Shown here: in pieces, positions 1-5,745 of the stretch
How the letters are laid out: each line of letters begins with the position of its first letter
Numbering within the stretch: position 1 is the first letter of the stretch
Assembly (NCBI GenBank): GCA_021767305.1
Contig: JAASTL010000025.1
Coordinates: forward strand, 1-7,957
Direction: 5' to 3'
Source of the DNA: Piscirickettsiaceae bacterium
GTDB taxonomy: Bacteria > Pseudomonadota > Gammaproteobacteria > Thiomicrospirales > Thiomicrospiraceae
DNA: 7,957 nt
The notes under the pieces: model-generated
Told to the model about the DNA's origin: nothing
Databases searched by the model: none
Seen by the model: the letters and a program-made list of their open reading frames with translations, nothing else
Position numbers and translations under genes: made by a program

Positions 1-617
1 ATGCATTGATTGTCACCACCGGCAGTTTGAATGAGCAATTCAATCAAATCTTAAACCTGCCGATTCGACCGGTGAAAGGTCAAGTTACTCACTTATCAAC
101 CGAGCAGGTCAGTAATGAACTTAAGATAGCGGTGACTCATGGTGGTTACTCTGTGAGTCACTCGCAAGGTGCGGTGACGGGGGCGACTTTTGAAGCGCCT
201 GATATGAGTGATAGCCTCTCCACAGAATCTCATCAAGAAAACCTGAATACCACACAAAAGGCCTTGCCCGGTTGGGTAATGGCTAAAGCTCATGAAGTCA
301 AGGGTCGAGTCGCTTTTAGACCAACCACGCCGGACCATTTACCCATAATAGGCCCGGTTCCCAAACCAGAGTGGTTAGAGCAAGCCTATCTGTCGCAATC
401 TCATACCCATGCGGTTTATCGTTATCCAGAACAACAGTATCAACAGGGGCTTTATGTCAGTAATGGGCATGGCCCGAGAGGCCTGATGTCGGTTTTTTTA
501 GCCGCAGATATTATTGCAGCCGATATTAAAGGAGATGCATTGCTGCAACCGTTATCGCTTTACCATGCCAGTCATCCGGCGCGTTTTCAAATTAGAAAAT
601 GGCGCAGTGGCGGATGA
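1..617 (+). CDS. mnmC: MnmC, C-terminal part of the FAD-dependent oxidoreductase domain (5' partial)
   Basis: The reading frame is open from the window edge (codons from base 3) to TGA at 615-617, so only about the last 204 residues are present. In MnmC the C-terminal FAD domain removes the carboxymethyl group of cmnm5(s2)U34 in tRNA, and the N-terminal domain (outside the window, if present) methylates the product to mnm5(s2)U. What I see matches the E. coli protein by eye: an ANG/TTG-type stretch followed by LP(I/V)..V.GQV.H near the start, a DHLPIIGPVP segment (window codons at about 334-365), a YVSNGHGPRGL glycine-rich FAD-binding segment (about 463-488), and a final HPARFQIRKW matching the family's NP.R...RK ending. 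The TTG at base 6 is internal, not a start. No terminator is evident after the gene; 99 bases of unassigned sequence follow. Confidence 0.85.
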   Translation, partial: ALIVTTGSLNEQFNQILNLPIRPVKGQVTHLSTEQVSNELKIAVTHGGYSVSHSQGAVTGATFEAPDMSDSLSTESHQENLNTTQKALPGWVMAKAHEVKGRVAFRPTTPDHLPIIGPVPKPEWLEQAYLSQSHTHAVYRYPEQQYQQGLYVSNGHGPRGLMSVFLAADIIAADIKGDALLQPLSLYHASHPARFQIRKWRSGG

Positions 618-716
618 TTTATGCAAACACTTAAGCGCTTTATCAACGCTATGGACTAAAAAGTCATGAATCTCTTGTGTCTACTGGCTTATAGATGGTT
701 AATCAAGTATTATTGA

Positions 717-1655
717 ATGCACTTACAAAAGCAGTTTTTGGATAGCAAAATGAGGCAGCAAACGGCATTGGGAATTTTTCCAAGCGCTACGGCCAATTTA
801 AATTATCAGAATCAGAAAAAACCATTTTTTATAGCAATGGTTTTGGCAGTTTTGATGGTTTTTAGTAGTGTAAGCAGTCAAGCTTACGCTCAGGACAACC
901 AGCTGATTGAGGTTAAGAAACAGCCTCCTGTTTGGCAGGCGGTCATTAACAAATTGCCGGCTCTAAGTGGTGTCTTTAACAAAGATTTGCGCATTGCCGT
1001 GCGTGAGCAACTGAATTTACCCAAAATGAGTGATATTCAGGCTGCTGACCCAGAATGGCTCAATGTTAATCTCTTACCGAGATTACAGCAGTTAGATACA
1101 GAGCTGAAGCAGTACATTAGAGTCAGTGAAAAGAAAGACCGTTATCAGCAGCTTAAGCAACTTATGCCCGCTTTAGCAAATATAGAAGAGCGCAGAATCA
1201 TTACTGAGCTGCTGACCCAGCAAGGCGTGCGCATTATGCCGTTACGTAATGAACGCCTGTTGAGAATTATTGATAAACGCATCGAACAGCTTGCCGATAG
1301 CATGATTTTCAATATGAAAGCCTTGGTGCGAGAACGTCGACCTTATGAACCAGACTTGCTAAAAGCAATGGCCGCGTATGGCGTGATGTTTTCGGCACGT
1401 CCACCGGACTTCATCTTGCAATATGAGCTCATTCCGGAAGGCCTGAATGCTGAAGGCGAATGGGTCTATCAAACCCAAATTGCACTGTTGAATAAATTGC
1501 AGTTTCCTGTGGTGAGTCTGAATGAAACGGTAATTTCAGAAGCACAAGATGAACAGCAAGCCGAACAAAAAACGGTATGGGTCATGGCTAAGCTCGTGAC
1601 AATGCATTTGAAAGAATATTTGGTGAGTCATGCATTTGATCATAACAATTCATAA
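717..1655 (+). CDS. Unrecognised exported protein with signal peptide
   Basis: I do not recognise this family. The 312-residue product carries a signal peptide: basic KK at 34-35, a hydrophobic core at about 36-51, and an AYA|Q signal peptidase I site at 56-59, so the mature protein of about 254 residues should be periplasmic or exported. There is no lipobox cysteine. The mature part is mostly helical and charged (about 60-210); the end (about 225-305) alternates likely beta strands (FILQYELIP, EWVYQTQIALL) with a closing helix, a layout like small periplasmic alpha/beta domains, but I assign no name. The start is uncertain: the ATG at 717 has no clear Shine-Dalgarno and gives a very long n-region; the in-frame ATG at 750 has a weak GGA 8 bases upstream and shortens it by 11 residues. 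A TATTAT box at 708-713 would also favour 750. Likely followed in the same unit by the gene at 1710 (54-base gap). Confidence 0.6.
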   Translation: MHLQKQFLDSKMRQQTALGIFPSATANLNYQNQKKPFFIAMVLAVLMVFSSVSSQAYAQDNQLIEVKKQPPVWQAVINKLPALSGVFNKDLRIAVREQLNLPKMSDIQAADPEWLNVNLLPRLQQLDTELKQYIRVSEKKDRYQQLKQLMPALANIEERRIITELLTQQGVRIMPLRNERLLRIIDKRIEQLADSMIFNMKALVRERRPYEPDLLKAMAAYGVMFSARPPDFILQYELIPEGLNAEGEWVYQTQIALLNKLQFPVVSLNETVISEAQDEQQAEQKTVWVMAKLVTMHLKEYLVSHAFDHNNS

Positions 1656-1709
1656 CGACTCATAAATCATAATGAATCGTAAAATCAGACTTAAATTTGA
1701 GGAAAAATT

Positions 1710-1943
1710 ATGAATCTATTTAGCAAAATCAGTTTGTTGATATGGATTATTATCTTACTTGCCGCCGCCATAATGTTTGATTGGTTTGGCAGTAGAGAGA
1801 TTGCCACTAGTGTACTTGACTCTACCCAATCGGCGGTCGAAAAACTTGAAGAGACCGGTGATCATGTGCAAGATGCCATTGATGTGGTCAGTGAGTCTAC
1901 CGAACCAGCACGTGAAGAAATTAAAGATAAAGTGGCTGAATAA
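1710..1943 (+). CDS. Unrecognised small single-pass membrane protein
   Basis: The 77-residue product has one strongly hydrophobic segment at about residues 8-23 and then a polar, mostly acidic tail (about 28-77) rich in Asp, Glu, Ser and Thr that reads as amphipathic helix (for example VEKLEETGDHVQDAIDVV). With Lys6 before the helix the positive-inside rule predicts cytoplasmic N-terminus and a periplasmic tail. A good ribosome binding site, GAGGA at 1699-1703, sits 6 bases before the ATG and supports this as a real gene over the overlapping frame at 1777-2034. It follows the exported protein gene by 54 bases with no visible terminator between, so the two may form an envelope operon. No family recognised; a scaffold or membrane-anchored helix role would only be a guess. 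Confidence 0.65.
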   Translation: MNLFSKISLLIWIIILLAAAIMFDWFGSREIATSVLDSTQSAVEKLEETGDHVQDAIDVVSESTEPAREEIKDKVAE

Positions 1944-1993
1944 TTTTGCCCTAAATTATGAATTGAGTCATGCGTTGCTCATGGACTGGCAAG

Positions 1994-2005
1994 TGAGTCG
2001 ACTCA
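1994..2005. repeat. 12-bp perfect palindrome TGAGTCGACTCA
   Basis: The sequence reads identically on both strands and lies in the 151-base gap between the small membrane protein gene and the CinA-like gene. A second TGAGTC lies exactly 30 bases upstream (1964). It could be an operator for a dimeric regulator or chance; there is no T-tract, so it is not an intrinsic terminator. Confidence 0.4.
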
Positions 2006-2094
2006 TTAATCAAACCAAGTCACAAATTTGCTAGGTAATCACGCTGATAATATCTAAGCCTAAAGCTCTCATAGCTTCAGCCCGGGAAAATAAG

Positions 2095-2838
2095 ATGAAA
2101 CAAATCGGACTCTTGATTATTGGTGATGAAGTTTTATCTGGTAAACGCCAAGATAAGCATTTGGCGCAAGCCAATGAACTTTTAAAGCCACGCGGCTTGC
2201 AACTTAGCTGGGTGAAAATTTTAGGTGATGAACCAGCGCTTTTAACCAAGACCTTGCGAGAAACTTTTGAGGGTGGCGATATTGTCTTTAGTTTTGGCGG
2301 CATTGGTGCCACTCCTGATGACCGCACTCGTCAATGTGCTGCCAAAGCATTAGGCTTGCCGATTGAGCGCCATCCAGAAGCGGTCGCGGAAATTGAAGCG
2401 CAATTTGGTGAAGATGCTTACCCGCAACGAATTCGTATGGGTGAGTACCCCCAAGGTGCCGCCATTATTCCCAATTTCTACAATCGTGTTCCTGGTTTCT
2501 CCATTCAAAACCATCATTTTATGCCTGGTTTTCCGATGATGGCTCGTCCCATGATGGAATGGGTGTTAGATCACTATTATGCTGAACTTAAGAAAATTCC
2601 CACCATAGAAAAAGGCATTAAAATCATTCGTGGCCAAGAATCGGAATGGATTGAGTTTATGGAAGCTTTTGAAAAGCAGTTCCCACAATTAAGACTGTTT
2701 AGCTTGCCAAGCATTTTGCCAGATGAAACCCGCACCATTGATTTAGGCGTGGAAGGGGTGCCGGAAGAAGCAGAAAAGGGCTTTGCGGTAATTGTGGCTG
2801 AAGCAGATAAACGTGGTGCTGAGTGGCACCCCTTATGA
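2095..2838 (+). CDS. CinA-like molybdopterin-binding (MoCF) domain protein, short form
   Basis: The 247-residue product matches the N-terminal domain of CinA (COG1058, MoCF_biosynth fold): GDEVLSG at 10-16, the nucleotide/pterin-loop signature GGIGATPDD at 68-76 (CinA consensus GGLGPTxDD), and MPGFP at 143-147 matching the LPGVP loop. In full-length CinA this domain hydrolyses ADP-ribose-type pyrophosphates and is followed by a PncC nicotinamide mononucleotide deamidase domain; here the protein stops at 247 residues, well short of the roughly 400 of full CinA, so the deamidase domain is absent. Short forms are often annotated as competence/damage-inducible protein A, a name that should not be read as proof of a competence role. 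The ATG at 2095 has a modest GGGA site at 2084-2087. The stop overlaps the start of the next gene (ATGA at 2835-2838), implying coupled translation. Substrate is unknown. Confidence 0.8.
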   Translation: MKQIGLLIIGDEVLSGKRQDKHLAQANELLKPRGLQLSWVKILGDEPALLTKTLRETFEGGDIVFSFGGIGATPDDRTRQCAAKALGLPIERHPEAVAEIEAQFGEDAYPQRIRMGEYPQGAAIIPNFYNRVPGFSIQNHHFMPGFPMMARPMMEWVLDHYYAELKKIPTIEKGIKIIRGQESEWIEFMEAFEKQFPQLRLFSLPSILPDETRTIDLGVEGVPEEAEKGFAVIVAEADKRGAEWHPL

Positions 2839-4028
2839 GTCCCGCCTTGAGTTACGATGTGATTATTTTGGGTGCCGGTGCCGCAGGCCTGATGTGCGCC
2901 GCCACTGCAGGTTATCAAGGAAAAAGCGTGCTGGTGCTTGATCATGCTCCCAAAGCCGCGGCGAAAATCCGTATTTCTGGGGGCGGTAAATGTAACTTTA
3001 CCAACCTTGATGTAAAGCCCGAAAACTATATTTGCAATAACCCCCACTTTGTTAAATCCGCGTTGTCGCGTTACCCCTCCTCTGCTTTTATCGAACTCGT
3101 TGAAAGACACGGTCTAGAGTATCAGCAGCGAGATTTGGGTAAATTGTTTTGTGAACATCGAGCCTCTGATTTAATTCAAATTCTACGCACCGAATGCGAC
3201 TGGGCGGGGGTTGAGTTTAAGCTCAATACGCCAATTGATCAGGTTGAATATGTGGGTGGACATTACCTTATTCAATCCAAAGAGGAATTGTTCAAATCGA
3301 CTAATCTGGTAGTGGCAACGGGAGCCTTATCATTTCCAAAGTTAAAAGCGACTGGTTTGGGTTATGAGATTGCAAAGCAGTTTGGATTAAATATCGTGCC
3401 CACCCGTCCGGGCTTGGTGCCGCTCACCTTTAAAGGCAAGTGGGAGCAGCGCCTTGGAGAGATGACTGGTTTGGCTATGGATGTTAAAGTCAGCTGTGTT
3501 TCATGTGGAACACGCAGTTTTAATGAAGCTATTTTATTTACCCATCAAGGTCTCAGCGGCCCGGCTATTTTGCAAGTTTCCAATTACTGGCAAAAAGGCG
3601 ATGCCATTGTGATTGACTTGTTGCCAGATGTTGATGTTTTAGCCCAACTCAAACAGCTTAAAACCGAATTGGGCAGTTTAAGTAAATGGTTGAGTCATCA
3701 GTGGAGCAAACGTTTTGCACAGGCTTGGCTGGAGTGGTTTCCCATTGAAAAAGAGTTGGCCAATGTGAGCGATGAGGCCTTAAAAAGCTATGCCCAGCAA
3801 ATTCATAATTGGATATTGTATCCCGACGACACTGCCGGCTATGCCAAGGCTGAAGTGACTCTGGGGGGAGTGGATACCGATGAAATTTCCTCTAAAACCA
3901 TGCAAGCCAAAAAGCAGCCGGGGCTCTATTTTATTGGTGAAGTGCTGGATGTTACTGGTCACCTGGGCGGCTACAACTTTCAATGGGCATGGGCTTCGGG
4001 TGTTGCCTGTGGTTTGGCATTGAGTTAA
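2835..4028 (+). CDS. yhiN: YhiN/HI0933-family FAD-dependent oxidoreductase
   Basis: The 397-residue product is a cytoplasmic flavoprotein of the HI0933/YhiN family (TIGR00275 type), whose physiological substrate is not established; database names such as BaiN or aminoacetone oxidase are transferred labels. Visible signatures are the Rossmann GAGAAG at 13-18 binding the ADP part of FAD, the family hallmark KIRISGGGKCNFTN at 44-57, GKLFCEHRAS at about 102-111, TLGGV followed by the C-terminal FAD contact GEVLDVTGHLGGYNFQWAWASG at about 368-388. Length is normal for the family. I chose the ATG at 2835 rather than the GTG at 2823 because it forms the classic ATGA overlap with the upstream stop and puts the Rossmann strand close to the N-terminus. 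Pairing with the CinA-like protein suggests a shared small-molecule or nucleotide-related role, but that is inference. Confidence 0.85.
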   Translation: MSPALSYDVIILGAGAAGLMCAATAGYQGKSVLVLDHAPKAAAKIRISGGGKCNFTNLDVKPENYICNNPHFVKSALSRYPSSAFIELVERHGLEYQQRDLGKLFCEHRASDLIQILRTECDWAGVEFKLNTPIDQVEYVGGHYLIQSKEELFKSTNLVVATGALSFPKLKATGLGYEIAKQFGLNIVPTRPGLVPLTFKGKWEQRLGEMTGLAMDVKVSCVSCGTRSFNEAILFTHQGLSGPAILQVSNYWQKGDAIVIDLLPDVDVLAQLKQLKTELGSLSKWLSHQWSKRFAQAWLEWFPIEKELANVSDEALKSYAQQIHNWILYPDDTAGYAKAEVTLGGVDTDEISSKTMQAKKQPGLYFIGEVLDVTGHLGGYNFQWAWASGVACGLALS

Positions 4029-4042
4029 AGCGCGACTATAAT
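4014..4042 (+). promoter_or_regulatory. Near-consensus sigma-70 promoter for the 4070 gene
   Basis: TTGGCA (4014-4019, 5 of 6 matches to the -35 consensus) is followed after exactly 17 bases by TATAAT (4037-4042, perfect -10). Transcription would begin near 4049, giving a leader of about 20 bases before the ATG at 4070. The -35 element lies in the last codons of the upstream flavoprotein gene. Confidence 0.7.
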
Positions 4043-4069
4043 ATTATTTTTCTACAAATTTCTTAAAGC

Positions 4070-4525
4070 ATGTACATGAATCTTCTTAATCTCGATCAAG
4101 CTCAACGCGCACCTTTTGCCAGAATCACTGCCGGATTAGTGCGTGAAAAAGGCATTGATCCCTTTGAAATCTTTTTGAATGTGTTGGAAAGTGAAGAAGC
4201 TCCAGAGATGAACTATTGGATGACGATGGTTTTGGTGCAAGAGCATTTTGTTGCGCCACAAAAAGAGGTGGCTAAGGATGCGGCAGGAGAAGTTGTTAAA
4301 CCGATTCAGGCGGCCTGTTTGCTAAAGAACGTGGGTATGGTTGCGGCATTACTTGAATTAGGCGCATTTAAAGGCAGTGTGACCGATCGTGATTTTCAAC
4401 TTTGTGCACGTATTGCCTCACAACATGAAGATCAAGCAATATTAGGTTTGATGATGAAATACGCGCAAGAAAAAGACGTTATAGAGCCATTTATGCGTTC
4501 TTTGCAAGGTTCCACGCTGCAATAA
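4070..4525 (+). CDS. Unrecognised 151-residue helical protein, faintly ankyrin-like
   Basis: I do not recognise a named family. The product has no signal peptide or membrane span and looks all-helical and cytoplasmic. Residues about 78-135 (PIQAACLLKNVGMVAALLELGA, then ARIASQHEDQAILGLMMKYA) echo the helix-turn-helix spacing of ankyrin repeats (x-AA--x-V--LLE-GA), but only one convincing repeat can be drawn, so a degenerate ankyrin or other helical-repeat fold is speculation. Two in-frame ATGs compete: 4070 and 4076. Neither has a clear Shine-Dalgarno (AAAG at 4065-4068 only), so the first two residues are uncertain. The gene has its own strong promoter at 4014-4042 and a probable terminator at 4569-4620, so it appears monocistronic. 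Codon use and coding character look like the neighbours. Confidence 0.65.
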   Translation: MYMNLLNLDQAQRAPFARITAGLVREKGIDPFEIFLNVLESEEAPEMNYWMTMVLVQEHFVAPQKEVAKDAAGEVVKPIQAACLLKNVGMVAALLELGAFKGSVTDRDFQLCARIASQHEDQAILGLMMKYAQEKDVIEPFMRSLQGSTLQ

Positions 4526-4568
4526 ATCCTCCTTTCTCCCCAAGTATTGATAGGGCTTAACGTATTAT

Positions 4569-4620
4569 CAGCAGTGCAGCTCTATTAAAGTTTAAAGTTT
4601 TGTTGCACCGTTGTTTTTTT
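4569..4620 (+). terminator. Probable intrinsic terminator of the 4070 gene
   Basis: CAGC at 4569-4572 pairs with GTTG at 4610-4613, then after an A/C mismatch GTGCAGC (4574-4580) pairs with GTTGCAC (4602-4608). This makes 11 pairs including two G-U wobbles and a 21-base AT-rich loop, followed immediately by seven T (4614-4620) and a further T-rich stretch. The imperfect stem and long loop lower confidence, but the T-tract is in the right place. Confidence 0.55.
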
Positions 4621-4653
4621 CTTTTGAGTGTGTCAATCTAGGCAGCTCAAAAG
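4621..4653. repeat. 8-bp inverted repeat in the upstream region of the peroxidase gene
   Basis: CTTTTGAG (4621-4628) and CTCAAAAG (4646-4653) are perfect complements separated by 17 bases. No T-tract follows on either strand, so it is not an intrinsic terminator. It lies just upstream of the OxyR-type site and could be a further regulatory dyad or chance. Confidence 0.3.
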
Positions 4654-4676
4654 CTTCTTAATGAAAATATTTATTG

Positions 4677-4713
4677 ATAGCTTTTAACTATTAATATAGT
4701 TGAAACAATTTAT
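4677..4713. promoter_or_regulatory. OxyR-type operator upstream of the Prx-Grx gene
   Basis: ATAG (4677-4680), seven bases, CTAT (4688-4691) match the half-operator consensus ATAGnTnnnAnCTAT of OxyR exactly, including the inner T and A. Continuing the same 11-base register gives GTTG (4699-4702, 2 of 4) and TTAT (4710-4713, 3 of 4), so 13 of 16 tetranucleotide bases fit a full OxyR tetramer site. A second ATAG at 4696 also makes a perfect AACTAT/ATAGTT dyad (4686-4701). The site ends directly before a candidate -35 element, the usual position for OxyR activation. Regulator identity is inferred; oxyR itself is not in the window. Confidence 0.55.
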
Positions 4714-4742
4714 TTTACTAATTGTAGGGTTTTATCTAAACT
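4714..4742 (+). promoter_or_regulatory. Candidate activator-dependent promoter (P1) of the Prx-Grx gene
   Basis: TTTACT (4714-4719, 4 of 6) and TAAACT (4737-4742, 4 of 6) are separated by 17 bases. The boxes are weak, as expected for an activated promoter, and the -35 abuts the OxyR-type site. The leader would be about 75 bases and would contain a small CAACG/CGTTG hairpin (4754-4758 with 4766-4770). Confidence 0.4.
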
Positions 4743-4767
4743 AAGCATCAATTCAACGGAACCAACG

Positions 4768-4795
4768 TTGTGATGAATAATAATGTTAATAAAAT
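4768..4795 (+). promoter_or_regulatory. Candidate second promoter (P2) of the Prx-Grx gene
   Basis: TTGTGA (4768-4773, 4 of 6) and TAAAAT (4790-4795, 5 of 6) are separated by 16 bases, predicting a start near 4802 and a leader of about 22 bases. It could give basal expression independent of the operator further upstream; the region is AT-rich, so chance matches are possible. Confidence 0.35.
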
Positions 4796-4823
4796 CAAAA
4801 GTTCTTAAATTAGGAGAAAACAG

Positions 4824-5558
4824 ATGGCATTAGAAAACCGTGAAGGTCAAATGGTACCAAGCGTTACATTCCGTACTCGTCAAAATAATGAGTGGGTTAA
4901 CGTAAACTCTGACGATATTTTTAAAGGTAGAACCGTAGTTGTATTTTCACTACCTGGCGCGTTCACTCCAACTTGTTCGTCAACTCACCTTCCTCGTTTT
5001 AACGAGCTTGCGCCTGTTTTCTTTGAAAATGGTGTTGATGAAATCGTTTGTATGTCAGTAAACGACACTTTCGTAATGAACGAGTGGGCAAAAGACCAAG
5101 AGTCTAACAACGTAACACTAATTCCTGATGGTAACGGTGAGTTCACTGATGGTATGGGTATGTTGGTTAACAAAGAAGACCTAGGTTTTGGTATGCGTTC
5201 ATGGCGTTACTCAATGCTGGTTAAAGATGGCAAAGTAGAAAAAATGTTCATTGAGCCAGAAGTACCAGGTGACCCATTTGAAGTTTCAGATGCTGACACT
5301 ATGCTGAACTACATCAACCCTAATGCAAAAGCTGCTCAAGTTGCGACTATCTTCACTAAAGTAGGTTGCCCATTCTGCGCTAAAGCAAAAGCGTTGCTTG
5401 AAGACAAAGGTATTAAGTACGAAGAAATCAATGTATCTAACTCTGGCATCACTTCACGTACTCTTCGTGCAGTAGCTAATGCAGATACCGTGCCACAAGT
5501 GTTTATTGAAGGTAAGCACATCGGTGGTTCAGATGATCTAGAGAAGTATCTAGCTTAA
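4824..5558 (+). CDS. Peroxiredoxin (Prx5)-glutaredoxin hybrid peroxidase
   Basis: The 244-residue cytoplasmic protein reduces H2O2 and organic hydroperoxides with glutathione (or glutathione amide in Chromatiaceae), the fused glutaredoxin recycling the peroxidatic cysteine. Residues about 1-165 are a Prx5 domain with PGAFTPTC at 44-51: Thr48 and Cys51 are catalytic, and Arg128 in RSWRYS is the third triad residue by alignment with human PRDX5. Residues about 172-244 are glutaredoxin with the CPFC active site (Cys182, Cys185), the cis-proline motif TVPQVFI at 222-228 and GGSDDL at 234-239. Length equals that of the Haemophilus PGdx and Chromatium GarB type. The ATG at 4824 has a strong AGGAG (4812-4816). 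Codon use is cleaner than in its neighbours (eight of nine Arg are CGT; many AAC and GAC), suggesting high expression. An OxyR-type site lies upstream and glutathione reductase lies downstream. Confidence 0.95.
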   Translation: MALENREGQMVPSVTFRTRQNNEWVNVNSDDIFKGRTVVVFSLPGAFTPTCSSTHLPRFNELAPVFFENGVDEIVCMSVNDTFVMNEWAKDQESNNVTLIPDGNGEFTDGMGMLVNKEDLGFGMRSWRYSMLVKDGKVEKMFIEPEVPGDPFEVSDADTMLNYINPNAKAAQVATIFTKVGCPFCAKAKALLEDKGIKYEEINVSNSGITSRTLRAVANADTVPQVFIEGKHIGGSDDLEKYLA

Positions 5559-5565
5559 TCACCTT

Positions 5566-5614
5566 CATAAAGCCGTGCGGTTAGCCTAAATGGCTAATTA
5601 GCGAACGCTTTATG
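5566..5614 (+). repeat. Nested inverted repeat in the 3' region of the Prx-Grx gene
   Basis: CATAAAGC (5566-5573) pairs perfectly with GCTTTATG (5607-5614). Inside it TTAGCC (5581-5586) pairs with GGCTAA (5592-5597) around a five-base loop, giving a long two-part hairpin that begins 8 bases after the stop codon. No T-tract follows it directly, so it is not itself a classic terminator; it lies just before one (5617) and may protect the transcript end or be part of a 3'-derived RNA. Confidence 0.5.
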
Positions 5615-5616
5615 CG

Positions 5617-5647
5617 GAGCCGATCGGAGTTATCCATCGGCTCTTTT
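5617..5647 (+). terminator. Strong intrinsic terminator after the Prx-Grx gene
   Basis: GAGCCGAT (5617-5624) pairs perfectly with ATCGGCTC (5636-5643). GGA/TCC (5626-5628 with 5633-5635) extends the stem past one bulged C to a GTTA loop, and TTTT (5644-5647) follows. It should end most peroxidase transcripts before glutathione reductase. Confidence 0.8.
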
Positions 5648-5655
5648 AAATTCTA

Positions 5656-5678
5656 GGGTAAGAAATAACGATTTACCC
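5656..5678. repeat. Dyad GGGTAA/TTACCC upstream of glutathione reductase
   Basis: GGGTAA (5656-5661) and TTACCC (5673-5678) are perfect complements with 11 bases between. The dyad lies 68 bases before the gor ATG, is followed by A-rich sequence and has no T-tract on the plus strand, so an operator is possible. I see no convincing sigma-70 boxes between 5648 and 5745; a weak TTTGTA/TTTAAA pair (5701-5706, 5724-5729) is the best available. Confidence 0.3.
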
Positions 5679-5745
5679 CAAAAAATTCAAAAAAGCGTGG
5701 TTTGTAAAGAAGCAAACGGCGTATTTAAAAGCAAAGGATCAAAGC

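Noticed and set aside
1777..2034. 85-residue plus-strand frame overlapping the small membrane protein gene
   Set aside because: It overlaps a frame that has a good ribosome binding site and a clear transmembrane segment; its own sequence has no domain character and no upstream ribosome site.
2823..2834. GTG start for the YhiN-family gene
   Set aside because: It would add four residues, has no better ribosome site, and loses the typical ATGA stop/start overlap given by the ATG at 2835.
2577..3110. 177-residue minus-strand frame
   Set aside because: It lies antisense to the CinA-like and YhiN genes, whose family motifs are unmistakable; its composition (Ser/Gly/Lys rich, no motif) is that of an antisense shadow.
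4070..4525. Calling the 151-residue protein an ankyrin-repeat protein
   Set aside because: Only one loosely matching repeat can be drawn, and the conserved TPLH-type tetrapeptide is missing.
4621..4653. Inverted repeat as an intrinsic terminator
   Set aside because: The T-tract lies upstream, not downstream, of the hairpin on the plus strand, and on the minus strand A residues follow it. The T-tract belongs to the hairpin at 4569-4613.
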